Origin: Congeria kusceri
Taxonomy: Eukaryota; Mollusca; Bivalvia; Myida; Dreissenidae
Length of the DNA stretch: 64,000 nucleotides
Direction of reading: 5' to 3'
Assembly: GCA_027627225.1 (NCBI GenBank)
Contig: CM051032.1
Span: 63,996,637-64,060,636, forward strand
Of this stretch, positions 35,975-46,740 are shown one piece after another; positions within the stretch are counted from its first letter, which is position 1, and every line of letters begins with the position of its first letter. A program made the position numbers and the translations under genes. Below the pieces are notes generated by a model. The model was not told where the DNA came from and made no database searches. It saw only the letters and a program-made list of their open reading frames with translations.

Positions 35975-36674
35975 GCTAGCAGAACGAAAATTGGAACAAG
36001 AGTTGGAACAAGATCAAAAGCTGCAAGAACGTCTTGATGATGCAAGGAGAAAACGAGCCGAATCGCGTGTTGGTAACTATGACGAGAGTAAAAAAGTCGA
36101 GCGCGGATCCAAGAGTAAATCATCGGAGAGTAGAGAGCACAAAGAAGACAATCGAACTGAGAGGAAAACTGAGAGCGATCGCACAAGCGAGAAAGAGAAT
36201 GACAAAACCAGTGAAAGAGACAGAAAACGTGACAAAAGAAGCGAAAGAGAAAATGATAAAAGTGACAAAAGTGATAGGAGTGACAGAAAGAAAGAAGAAC
36301 GAAGAAGCGAAAGAGAAAATGATAAAAGTGACAGAAGTGGAAGGAGTGACAGAAAGAAAGAAGAAGACAGAAAGAGCGATAGGAAAAGTGATCATAAAGA
36401 CGACCGTAAAAGTGACAATCGCGAAAGAAAAGACGAGAAAAGGAGTGAGAGCAGAAGTGATAGAAAAGAGAGAGAAAAAAGGGAGGACAGAGAAGAAAGG
36501 CGGGAAAAGTCTGACAGGGAACGGTCTGATCGATCAGAGAGAAAAGAACGGAGTCACAGATCGAGTAAAATCAGTTCTTCTGAAAAGAACGATCGTGAGG
36601 GGCCAAAAAATGACCCGGACAAGGTTAGGAAAGAGGACAAAAGGGCGTCTGACTATGACTTCACAATTTATTAA
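35975..36674 (+). CDS. Unknown charged coiled-coil protein, last exon with stop
   Basis: The acceptor is TTTAACAG (35973-35974) and the stop is TAA at 36672-36674. The coiled coil continues through LAERKLEQELEQDQKLQERL and then gives way to about 190 residues almost wholly of S, D, R, K and E. It ends ASDYDFTIY. Within it a 66-bp unit (22 codons, starting near RSERENDKSD) is tandemly duplicated at about 36241 and 36307. Such mixed-charge tails occur in RNA-processing and chromatin proteins and in cytoskeletal linkers, so they do not identify the family. The four visible exons add to 1290 bp, about 429 residues. I do not recognise the protein. Long frames on the other strand and in frame +1 here are by-products of the repetitive codons. 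Confidence 0.8.
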
Positions 36675-37452
36675 GAAAATTAAGTTTGCGAAATGTGAAA
36701 TGGTGTAATGAATGAACATATCATTTAATTATTGGTACAAGTCACTCATCGAACGTCGAAAAATGACAACGCTGGAAAGTGTGATGCAATTCAAATTCGG
36801 TATTGTTAGTTGACTAGAGGGCGCATGGAGTTGACAAGGAACCTCATTTAAACCGTTGTGCTAGAAGAGATTAAAGAGATTCATGATTACGTGCAGAATA
36901 TGCATTGATGTGAAAAGGAATATTTAATCAAAACATCTTGCATCAACACTTCTACATTACATACAACTTTTAGCTCTGTTTCTTTTGTCATTAAGTATAC
37001 GCAAACGAAGAATATACCAGTATATGAATGAATGTATCCAGTTCAGCAAAAATTATAAATACAATGCTGAACACAGTTGTTATATTCAGATATTTCTTTT
37101 AATATATAGCGTGTATTGCATTATTTTTTCTTATTTCAAATGTAAATAAATGGCAATTTTATGACATGATATGAAAGATGCCATTGTTATAAAATTAGAT
37201 TTAAACCATACCGTCTACTAAATATTTGTGTACAGTAAAATGAGTGTAATTTGCGGTTAGTTAATAAAAAAAGAAATTGGTCAGGTAACCGACTTAAGAT
37301 CTAATAATCTGCCTCGAATAATGCTCTGTTTTTGCCGGCATTGGTGTTGGTCCGATTCGGTTTTACGTAGGAACTTTATGTAAAAAATGGCCAATGAACT
37401 TATGATTAGATTTTGGTGTTGATCCGTATCACCGTCTGGATCCAGGAATTGT
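36675..37452 (+). other. Probable 3' UTR of the charged-protein gene
   Basis: AT-rich sequence after the stop. An AATAAA motif lies at about 37144-37149 and TTAATAAAAAA near 37260. No other feature was seen. Confidence 0.45.
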
Positions 37453-37935
37453 AAAGGGACTTGTTCACAGATTTTCGCATTTTTTGAAGTATGCCATTAA
37501 ATGTCTTAACTTGACAGATTTAGACATCAGAACTAAAAAGTATAATAACAAGAAAAGTACTCAGACAAAAAAGAGAAAAAAAAATTGGTCACACCAGGGT
37601 CCGAACCCGGGACCTTCGGATTAAAAGGCTACCACCTTAACCACTCGGCTATTCCAACTTCTATTATTTTTTTATGTAAGTGTTCCACGTGATGTCAACA
37701 GTTTCAACGAAAACAACAAAAACACGCCAAATTATTCCATCGTTTAGCGTTACAAACGCCTTATAATTTTATCAATTTCAAACGATGATTACTCATAAAC
37801 GAAACGGGTTTTACAGTATATTTCTAGGTCCGTAGTGTTATTGCTCCATTGTATATACTGTTCTATTAGTTTTGGAATCGGTGATAAAAAGTTGAAAAAT
37901 TGTCAGTTTGTCAATCTGTGAATGTGTCTCTTTAA
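37453..37935. mobile_element. TIR element with an internal tRNA-like module
   Basis: Left end AAAGGGACTTGTTCACAGAT (37453). The right end CAATCTGTGAATGTGTCTCT (37911-37930) is a close inverse. In the middle, on the minus strand (about 37587-37656), is a tRNA-like stretch with an A box (TAGCCGAGTGG) and a B box (GGTTCGGACCC). The T stem pairs CCGGG with CCTGG around a 7-base loop. Acceptor and anticodon stems do not pair well, so it is not a functional tRNA gene. Similar composite elements recur in bivalve sequence I remember. Confidence 0.6.
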
Positions 37936-38938
37936 AGGATTCTTTATTATAGGGAGATATGGCAAATTGTCTCACTATTGTAAAACTCTTTAGTTGAACA
38001 ACACATGCTGGAATGTGCTGTCATGGCAGTGATCTGCACTTTCTGAGGGCTATCTACTTTGTAATCGTTTCGCTGGGCAGTGTTAGATGATCTACAGCAC
38101 AATGTGTGTGATTTGCTCACATTGTTTATTCATTACCTTTTTGTACACGTGGAAGAAAAGTGTCTTAAGAACTACCTCCTTTTCATGTATGGTTTTAAAT
38201 TTTAATCTTTAAGATATACTAGGTTATTGAAATGGGTTTGCTTTATTCTTGTTAAAACGTATGACGTCATGGCGGCGTTATTTCAGCTGAAGTTGTCTTA
38301 CGTTAGTATATACTCGTATTTTAGAATGTTCTCTGACGTAATATCTTGAGTATAGTTCACACAGGACGAACAGTTTTAATATCAGGTACAAATGCGTAAA
38401 ATATAATTTTTGTAACGATAAGATCTATAGGTCTCTGTTCTTGATTCGATATATGGGAAGTAACTTTTTTAATGTGCTCTTAATATAAAAAACAAAAATG
38501 GTCAACTTGCTGGAGAAAATCGGACACTAACATGATAATGTTATTGATGATAAAACACGACATATATGATAATGTAACTTAAAATAACATACAATTTAAT
38601 TAGGGACGAAAGATCGGCGTTATATACGTAAATTTTTTTTTCTTTCAAATACCATACCAATACTTGTTATATTTGGAGTAATTTGCAAGAACCAAAACAA
38701 ATAATAAGTAATAGTAATGTTAATTTATATTCAATTACTACGCACACAATGATACTTTTATTCTTATTTAAATAAAACAAACACAACGTTTGGGTAATCT
38801 TTTTGGGGGTAATATTTGACATTTTGATTTAAATATGTCTCTATGTATATATTTAATAAAATTGTTTGAACTCATCAGTGTATAGTTTTAGTTCAAAATA
38901 AAGCTTCTTCTCCTATATTTTCAATGACAATACTTTTT
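37936..38938. other. Intergenic, nothing recognised
   Basis: AT-rich kilobase between the TIR element and the GTAATTAC arrays. No gene or repeat seen. Confidence 0.5.
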
Positions 38939-38941
38939 TTT

Positions 38942-39023
38942 ATCTCGTAATTACGACATAAGATCTCGTAATTACGACTTAATATCTCGTAATTACGAGA
39001 TAAACAGTCGTAATTACGACTGA
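38942..39023. repeat. Palindromic TCGTAATTACGA array, left block
   Basis: About five CGTAATTACG palindromes separated by A/T-rich spacers. The same motif forms a longer array at 44148-44366, on the other side of the tyrosine-recombinase retroelement. Confidence 0.8.
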
Positions 39024-39070
39024 AAATCTAGAACGCATTATATAATCCATTCCTTATCAATCAAAACTTA

Positions 39071-39260
39071 ATAAAACAATAAAAAATTAAACGTTTCAAA
39101 TGTACACGTCAAATCTCTACCCTGTTTGCCTATCGAATAACGAAACCTACAATACAGCGCACGAGGAAATCTTGATTTCCACATCATTGAACATTAATAC
39201 CGCCTTCAAAACCCGTCTAACCAGTTGACTCATTCAAACATCGATAATAAATATATTTAT
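39071..39260 (-). repeat. Terminal direct repeat of tyrosine-recombinase retroelement (3' copy)
   Basis: AACGTTTCAAATGTACACG-type start, then CTACCCTG, GCCTATCGAAT and CAATACAGCGCACGAGGAAA, through to ACATCGATAA. Nearly identical over about 165 bp to 43868-44072 and in the same orientation. Terminal direct rather than inverted repeats point to a Ngaro- or PAT-like rather than DIRS1-like architecture. Confidence 0.75.
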
Positions 39261-39455
39261 GTTTTATATTTCATTTCATTTATGCCAAACATAAATTATT
39301 TATCATCTTATCATTCAGAATAAAAACAAACAACTGTGTTTATGTGTTCTGACACGTAGGGTATTTTATCGAAACAAAAGAACGGGTTAAAGCTTCTAAT
39401 AAATGATAAACATTTACAACATCATCCAATCAAATGTCATACATATTTACAAGCC

Positions 39456-40450
39456 TAAATGAGAAGACACAAATTTCAGTCTTTCATCAGAATCTCTGAC
39501 ATAACGATCTTTAGCGTTATCAGTTTTCCACCTTCCACGCTTTTTCAACAATCTATCAGGCACACCGCTATTTGCAGCAGCAGTTGCTCCCCCTGACCGA
39601 AATGAATGTTAACCTTATAAATTAGGATTGAGTCCGATTTCACGAAGTTTCTGGGGTAAAATCTCTCTTGCTCTGTTATAACTCATGGGTTTTTAACCAA
39701 CTAAATTTTTTCTTTATTCAATTTCTTACAAAACTTTATATTCCTAAACAAGAAGTCACTTGAAATATCTGGAAAGTTTGTCACAGATATATATTTCTTT
39801 AAGTAAATCACAGGACATAAATCTGAATTCGTTTTACAAATAATCACCTTTTCTCCATTGCACAATTGATCAATTTTGCTTTACAAATGTTAATTTTAGC
39901 ACACTCATAAAAAAATATAACATCAAATCTTTTAATGGAAACCAATTCGCTAAATCTGAAAAATCCAGAAAAACAAACCAAACACATGGTGACATATCTT
40001 AAATCTAATAAAGATTCAGAGTTCCCAAAACTTGTTATAATCTTTGTCATATCTTCAATAGTAATGGCAAATTTCTGCACCGGAGGCTTCGCATCGGCCC
40101 TTATCAGTCAATTTTTGGCAAATGAAACCAAATCAGAGTTACAAGGGTCATGAAAACCCGCAATTTTATGCGCCCATGAAATCCCATAAACAATAGCATT
40201 TATTTTAGATGCAGACGGACTTGAATCTTTAAGTGAAGCAAGATACAAGCCAACATGATAATCTGTAGATGGCAAAGGATTAAAGTCGTACTTTCTACAC
40301 CATATACTGTAGGATTTAAAATAAGTATTATACTGTTAGTAAGTGTTATCCGACTTAGATATTTTGACCAAACAATTTAGATTTTCATGCGAATTTAGCA
40401 ATTCTGTTGGAAGATATTCTCTGTTGGTCCAGCGGCCCATCTTACAAGCA
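39456..40450 (-). pseudogene. Tyrosine recombinase of DIRS/Ngaro-like element, degraded
   Basis: Read on the minus strand, this encodes the integrase that replaces the DDE enzyme in this retrotransposon order. The core-binding region has YHVGLYLASLKDSS and AIVYGISWAHKIAG. The first catalytic box reads FSGFFRFSELVSIKR (Arg in R-F-S-E-L). The C-terminal box has HSFRSGGATAAAN and GRWKTDNAKDRY with the nucleophile Tyr. In-frame stops (one directly before the HSFR box, others near 40110 and 40350) and at least two frameshifts around 39844-39690 break it, so no active enzyme is expected. Confidence 0.85.
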
Positions 40451-40546
40451 TCTGTCAAATGTATAAAATGTGACCCAATTAAAACATTCATCGTAATATA
40501 TGCAAATTACATTTTTATATAAAATACTTATAATACGGACATTAAC

Positions 40547-40990
40547 ATAAAATTAACCCTTTATTTTCTGAAAGCATTCTATTTTTATAAAAACACATCA
40601 TTTAACCCTTGCTTTCTTTTTGCAAGTATTCTTATTTTATAAAAAACACATCATTTAACCCTTGCTTTCTTATTTTCAAGTATATACATATATACATTTT
40701 TTACAAATCATTTAACCCTTGTTTTCTTTTTTTGCAAGTATTATCCTTCTATAAAACACATTTAACCCTTGCTTTCTTTTTTGTAAGTATTTGCCTTTTA
40801 TAAAAAACAGTTAACCCTTGTTTTCTTTTTTGCAAGTATTATCCTTCTATAAAACACATTTAACCCTTGCTTTCTTTTTTGTAAGTATTTGCCTTTTATA
40901 AAAAACAGTTAACCCTTGTTTTCTTTTTTGCAAGTATTATCCTTTTATAAAACACCTTTAAACCTTGCTTTCTTTTTTGCAAGTATTCCT
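40547..40990. repeat. ~45-65-bp tandem array inside the retroelement
   Basis: About nine units with AACCCTTGCTTTCTTTTTTG, CAAGTATT and TATAAAACACAT variants. It lies between the RNase H-side frame and the recombinase. The two halves around 40740-40930 form a recent larger duplication. Confidence 0.85.
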
Positions 40991-41201
40991 CGTGTACTGT
41001 ACACGACTTCGTGAGCACCAGGTGCAAACGGTACCAGACGTATAAAACGTTGATATTAAACGTACACCAACATGGTTTCTGTACATATTCACAACAAAGC
41101 AATAGTCTAAATATCAAATCATACACATTAACTTTATCATACTTCACATTCATACAAAACATTGTTAAATATTAACACCACCACTTTACTTATCGAGCTA
41201 T

Positions 41202-43422
41202 TTAAATACGAATAGCAAGAACTTTACTCGAAAAACGTCTTGAACTGAACACCGAATGGGTATTGCTAACACAAATATTCTGTCCTTTGTCAAACACCAT
41301 TACATCCTTCACAAATTCCTTTTTTGTGTTATCAGCTCCAAATAAGAATGGCCAAAAAGCCGCACTAGGCCACCTGGGCACCACCAATACGCCGTGTGTA
41401 TTACATTCTAGCATATACATAATGGTTCTCCCCACCAGATAAATAGGTGGCACCAGCCAATTCAAATCATATCCCCAAAATTGAGTGAAACAATCAACTG
41501 CTTCCGTTTCGAAATCAAAGAATTTGGAATTATATCGCCTGGTCTTTCTATTCTGAAAAGTAGAAAATCGATCTATGGACCCCAAATTCGATCAATGAAC
41601 ACACAGAAATATTGTGAAACCTCCCATTCATCTGTGTTACTTACTTTGCTAATGTTATCGGCAACATGGTTCAATTCTCTGAGTACCCATTGAATATCTA
41701 GTTCTGTATTTTTCTGTAGGCAAATGCTAAAAATGCCTAGAGCTAAATCATGTAACTCCAGATTACAGCTACCCACTTTTACCACTTGAACACAAGATTG
41801 AGTGTCAGAGAACCACTTAACAGCTCTTCCCTTCAAAAACATCTCCATAAGCCCGTAATGCAAGGAACACTGCTTTAATTTCTCTAAAAGTGGAATTTTA
41901 TTGCAATCTTCATTTGACCATATATCATGAAAGATAAAACCTGGCCTATCGGCAATATAAGCCCCACACGCAAAACCACTTGCATCACTAAACACTTTCA
42001 AAACTTTTACACAAGTAGTTTTACTCAGAGTTCTTGAAGGTATGCCATCTATCCGATCTAGCCAAAGCATCAATTCTGAAATACACAAACTATTTGGGTG
42101 AAGGGAGATAACTCTATCCCACGAATCTCTAGAAATGATTTCAGCATAAAGAAATCTAGTCAATAGCCTTGCTAAATTACCTATAACAGGCATCATAGAC
42201 ACCATTTTACCCGTGCATCTAGCTAATTCCCTTGCTGACACAAATGGTATAATAGAAAATACCTTCAAAAGAATATTTTTGAAATCGGTGATTCTTCTGT
42301 CAGGAATTTCAATAGAGAACTGTCGACTATCCCAGATTAAACCTATCCATTCTAACCGCTGAACTGGTACCCAGATTGACTTTTCCTCATTGATTACAAG
42401 ACCTGCTTCCTGTAAGCTATTACGAACAAATTTTGCGTCTTTAATTGTGTTATTCAAAATCGAATTTGTACCCCAACCATCATCTAAAACCATGACAATT
42501 TTGATACCATTGAACCGCCAATATTTAACGACTTCTCTAAGGCATTTAACAAAAAAAAGGGGGGCACAATTCAAACCAAAAGGAACCACAGTGTAAACAT
42601 AGTATTTATTATTCAAAGAAAATCCTAAATATGTCTGGTGTTCCGGAAAAATATCTATGTGATAATTTGTTTTTTGTTTGTTTGTTTGGATTTTCGCCGT
42701 ATTCAACAGTATTTCAGTCATATAACGGCGGTCAGTTAACCTACTCACACTTTTCCTGGGTAAGCTGGTTTATCAGTACTATGTGCACATACTTATGCCA
42801 GTAATTGACAACTGCCCTACTTGAATCAGAGGTAGTGGGAGAATGGCCGTAGAATAATTTCATGATCAATCCCCACACAAGTTATGTGGCCGGGCTGGGA
42901 ATCGAACACGCGATCCTCGGATTTGTAGTCCAGCGCTCTACCAACCGAGCTAGCCGGCCCGGCTCTCTATGTGATAATACCTTTTGACAAATCAAATTTT
43001 TGTCAAAATAATCAATTCCTGTTTTCCAATCTTCGAAAGTCATTTGTTCTTTCCAAATATATTTGTTGACATGTCTTAGATCTAAAATCAGTCTTTTAAT
43101 ACCAAGCGCAATCTCAGAAACACTTAATGGACTAACAACATGAGGAATATTTTTGGATTCTACTATAAACCCATTATTCAACATATCATGAACAGATTCT
43201 TCTACAAAATCTATATGAATTAAAGCTGATTTGTTGTTACTAAATATAGTTATATTTTTCAGGTGTAGTTATAAATGGTAATTTGTAACCGTCAACTATG
43301 CAGTGCACAATATCAGGATTAGCTCCAATTTTTCTCCAAAAGTGTACATGTCTCTTTAAACTGCCTTTAACATTGGAAAGAACGGGAAGAAGAATCATAC
43401 TTTTCTTCGCAGTGCGCATCAA
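41202..43422 (-). pseudogene. Reverse transcriptase/RNase H of DIRS/Ngaro-like element, broken
   Basis: Minus-strand pol in pieces. 43240-43422 has the pre-RT motif HVHFWRKIGANPDIV. 42966-43184 has RT block KRLILDLRHVNKYIW. 41573-42748 has YHIDIFPEHQTYLGF, the substrate-binding PFGLNCAP and the catalytic VLDDG, then RNase H with KVFSDASGFACGAY and WFSDTQSCVQVV. After a frameshift, 41202-41585 has WLVPPIYLVGRTI and WPSAAFWPFLF, which follow RNase H in this order of elements. A SINE (42667-42965) splits the RT between the second and third blocks. YLDDG-type motifs together with a tyrosine recombinase are diagnostic of DIRS-order elements. Confidence 0.88.
42654..42978 (-). mobile_element. tRNA-derived SINE with 13-bp target-site duplication
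   Basis: The body is 42667-42965. On the minus strand it starts with a tRNA-like head: TAGCTCGGTTGGTAGAGCGC (A box), an anticodon loop CTACAAA in a paired stem, and GTGTTCGATTCCC (B box). A lineage-specific body follows and the tail is a run of CAAA repeats. TCTATGTGATAAT occurs on both sides (42654-42666 and 42966-42978). The anticodon position reads ACA, but this is a SINE head rather than a tRNA gene. The insertion disrupts the host element's RT. Confidence 0.92.
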
Positions 43423-43454
43423 TTTCGGAAATATCTATGCCGTTAATATACTTA

Positions 43455-43832
43455 TCATTGGCTAGGTTTCCGATTTGGATTTCCGGTCTCTCGTCTAGGC
43501 ATGATGATGCCCTGGAACCGGTTGACCCACTCGCATTCGCGCCGGAAGTGGCATTGACGTCCGCACGCGATACACGTGGTATTGGCATCGGGTCTGGCAG
43601 GGTAGGGCCGAAAGAACTGGCGGCGATCCATGCCCATAGCCATAGGACGACTAGGGAAGATAGGACCCACAAATGGATCCTGCGCTGGGGGAGCCGGAGA
43701 AGCGGAAGCAGGTGGTCGCTCAGCCAAACTTCTAGACAGCTGCCACGTGGTTGCTCCGTGTTTCCATTTTCTGTGTCGCCCTTTCTCTCCGAAGCTGCCA
43801 CTCCCTTGACTCCTCTCTTCAAGACTCTCCAT
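43455..43832 (-). pseudogene. Gag-like protein of DIRS/Ngaro-like element
   Basis: A 125-residue minus-strand frame with a Pro-rich middle and a CX2CX4HX4C zinc knuckle, CIACGRQCHFRREC. This is the nucleic-acid-binding motif of retroelement Gag proteins. It sits just upstream of the RT blocks, as expected. A second minus frame (43367-43864) overlaps it and may supply the junction into pol. Gag is short compared with full elements, so the N-terminus may be lost. Confidence 0.65.
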
Positions 43833-43867
43833 AATAAGTTATTATCAATGCCAAAGTAGCACAAAAC

Positions 43868-44072
43868 TAATAAAACTGTTTGTGACTAAATAAAAAATTA
43901 ACGTTTCAAATGTACACGTAAAATCTCTACCCTGCTTGCCTATCGAATTACGAAACCTACAATACAGCGCACGAGGAAATCTTGATTTCCACATCACTGA
44001 ACATTAATACCGCCTTCAAAACCCGTCTAACCAGTTTATTAATTTAAACATCGATAAGAAATATATATATCA
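43868..44072 (-). repeat. Terminal direct repeat of tyrosine-recombinase retroelement (5' copy)
   Basis: Matches 39071-39260 with few substitutions (TTGCCTATCGAATTACGAAA against TTGCCTATCGAATAACGAAA) and a small insertion at its start. Together the two repeats bound a 5.0-kb element oriented on the minus strand. Confidence 0.75.
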
Positions 44073-44147
44073 ATCCGTCTGATGAAAGTAAGGTCACGAT
44101 ACTATTTCTATCTATGAAACACTGCTTCTATCACATTTGGCTTTTAT

Positions 44148-44366
44148 AATATCGTATTATATCGTAATTACGAGATAAAAAGTAGTAATTACGAGATACT
44201 AAGTCGTAATTACGACATACACAGTCGTAATTACGAGATAAAAGTCGTAATTATGAGATACTAAGTCGTAATAACGACTTACTAAGCCGTAATTACGAGA
44301 TACAAAAAAATCGTAATTACGAGATAAAAAGTCGTAATTACGACTTACTAAGTCGTAATTACGAGA
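44148..44366. repeat. Palindromic TCGTAATTACGA array, right block
   Basis: About eleven CGTAATTACG palindromes joined by AGATAAAAAGT- or ACTTACTAAGT-type spacers. The open minus frame here is a repeat translation (SRNYD units). Confidence 0.85.
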
Positions 44367-45222
44367 TAAGTTTGTTAATTTTGATTTATTTTTATTAATT
44401 TTTATTTTTACACCTGGCACCAGGACGCTTCCATACTTATCAAATATACCTTAGTGATGATTGTATTGCAAAAGCAATTTTTTAAGTTGGCGTCAGTGAA
44501 CTTTTCCCTAAATTCATATAACCCAGCCAGTCTTGTGTATAATACATTTACCGTATATGTGCGCTATACCTCCTAAAGCTTACAAAAAATGCATTGATGA
44601 AGTGTGTCATTTTATTTTAAGTTCTTTTACTCGTACATACCAATGAGCACTTACAAGTGTTCAAGCACGAACTCGCAAATGCACAATTAATAATCACGCA
44701 CGAAGTTATGTAATCAAATTGAAGATATTTTCAACACGTGCGCATGAATGATTACATAATCTTTGTATGGAACCCATCAACACAGAACACTCATCTCGCT
44801 CACGAACACTTACATAGCGATTTATACATTTCGAAAAATAACACCACTAACTCTAGTATAAAAGTCCACGAACGAATAGAGTGTGCAATTACATCTTGCA
44901 TAACAAGGAAGCTCTATATCGATGCGTTGTATAAATAATATCTTAATTCGGCATGCCATATAAATATTGAACATTTTGGTCTTATGGAGTGATAAACATA
45001 TACAATCGAATGTTTATCTCGGTTTAGTGTTTTAAATATACCTTTTGGAAGAACAAACACATTTCAAACTGGTACTCGTTTCGAACAGTGGGTATATTGT
45101 ATCGTTGTTGAATTTCATGCGTCAGAACCCCCGGTGTGATAATCTGTATATAATAGTTAAAAGTGGGATTATTTAAGGATAATTGACGTTTTACAGGTAG
45201 GTTATCCCTTTAGACTAGCACT
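44367..45222. other. Intergenic, nothing recognised
   Basis: AT-rich sequence. A 66-codon frame at 44738 has no domain. Confidence 0.5.
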
Positions 45223-45223
45223 A

Positions 45224-45284
<61 letters not shown>
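45223..45284 (+). repeat. (GAT)n microsatellite, about 20 units
   Basis: Uninterrupted ATG/GAT triplets, likely polymorphic in length. Confidence 0.95.
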
Positions 45285-45285
<1 letters not shown>

Positions 45286-45509
45286 TAAGGATTTTCACAT
45301 TTTTGTCACATTAAATACGATCATATATCCAGATATGATGCACGATTTTACTGTGGATTCGAAGAAACAAATATGTTTATATTAATACATTATTTTTATT
45401 ACATAGTTGAATGCAATTGCACAGTTGTGTTGCACTTGTTTAGCGTGTACTTTTTTACTGTTTTATTCTAACATGATACTCGCACATTTTTCTATACACA
45501 AGGAACAAA

Positions 45510-45785
45510 ATTATCGTTGTTTAACTACCTATAACAACGCAAAAAGATTCTGAGCGGAGCATAGTAAAAAGTAGTTCCAATTGCAATTGCAAAAATATAT
45601 GTCAAATCATGTTAGAATCTAAATAATTTTCGCATTATCGTTGTTTATCGGCCAATAAACAACTCTTTGTCGTTCTGATGCGTGGCTATTAAACAAATTT
45701 ATCTACGTCCTCGTGGTTTAATTTCTACGCATCAGAACTCCCAATCGTTGTTTATTAGCCGATAAACAACGATAAATCGATTAAA
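45510..45785. repeat. Palindromic interspersed repeat family D, copy 2
   Basis: TTATCGTTGTTTATCGGCCA, GATGCGTGGCTATTAAAC, CTCGTGGTTTAATTTCTACG and the final CGTTGTTTATTAGCCGATAA correspond block by block to 14225-14485. Confidence 0.7.
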
Positions 45786-46737
45786 AAAAATTAATATACA
45801 TTACCAATCAAATTTCGGAATTGTTAGCGAAAAATAGAAATAAAAATAAAGAACAATGTAGCAGTTGTCATATGTCCAAACCTACTCCGGTATTTCATGT
45901 TTAATAAACATGATAATGTGTTGAATTATTATTATTTATCACCGCAATTTGTCGAGTATTGAATGACTTCGCAGAAAACCGACCGTTGACCTACAACTTT
46001 ACAAATCTTATAAAAGACCAGTGTCATTATTGTTAACTGTCTTAAGTGTTTCATATTTCATGTAATTATCTCACAAATGTTGAGTTTTGTATCAAACGGA
46101 TAACGTCCGACCTAGTTTGACAGATCAAACGAATGTGATTATGTATTTTAGTCTGTATTTCGTTATAATTAAACTGACTAGCTAATTTCCTTTACGTCTT
46201 TTGATAAACACAAATACTTGTGTATTAATTTACATTTCGTAATGATAATAAACCTTACCTCGCACATTCAATGAAAGCATAAGTGCGTGATTTATTGTTT
46301 TCTAGTCTCTTTAATAAAATTGTATACATGAAGCAAGTGGTAAAATAGCCATAATCCATGAACCAACAAAACAACAAAATGAATGAACGTTGGTCTATAT
46401 AAATGTTTTACTTACGATACGATAGAATTGTGCCGGCTAAATATTAGAGAATCACTAAAAAATGTACGATATTTTTATAATCAATAATACATTTGGCATT
46501 TTGATTTCAACGTATCATCGAACAATTGTATAAGCCGTTGGAAGAAATGCGCGTCATATGTATAACTGTTATTTCAGACTTCATTACAGTTATAAGGAAA
46601 TAAACATTTTTAGCATTTTAATTCAGCGGTCCCCATCAAACAAATTAATTAAAGCTATCAACGAAAACTGGTTAAAGTAAACTCTTAGCGTTGATCATGC
46701 TGACACCTACATGTCGCCGTGGCATATTAGTATAAAC
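45786..46737. other. Intergenic, nothing recognised
   Basis: AT-rich kilobase without a recognisable gene or repeat. Confidence 0.5.
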
Positions 46738-46740
46738 TAA

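Noticed and set aside
36034..36708. 224-codon frame overlapping the charged exon in another phase, and T-rich minus frames
   Set aside because: Shadows of the repetitive GAAAGAGAC-type codons of the real exon, which is confirmed by splice phases.
37587..37656. Functional tRNA gene on the minus strand
   Set aside because: A and B boxes and T stem are good, but acceptor and anticodon stems do not pair; it lies inside a TIR repeat.
42880..42965. tRNA-Cys-like gene (anticodon ACA) on the minus strand
   Set aside because: It is the head of a SINE with a CAAA tail and target duplication.
43437..43859. 140-codon plus-strand frame opposite gag
   Set aside because: Antisense shadow; the zinc knuckle and element order support the minus strand.
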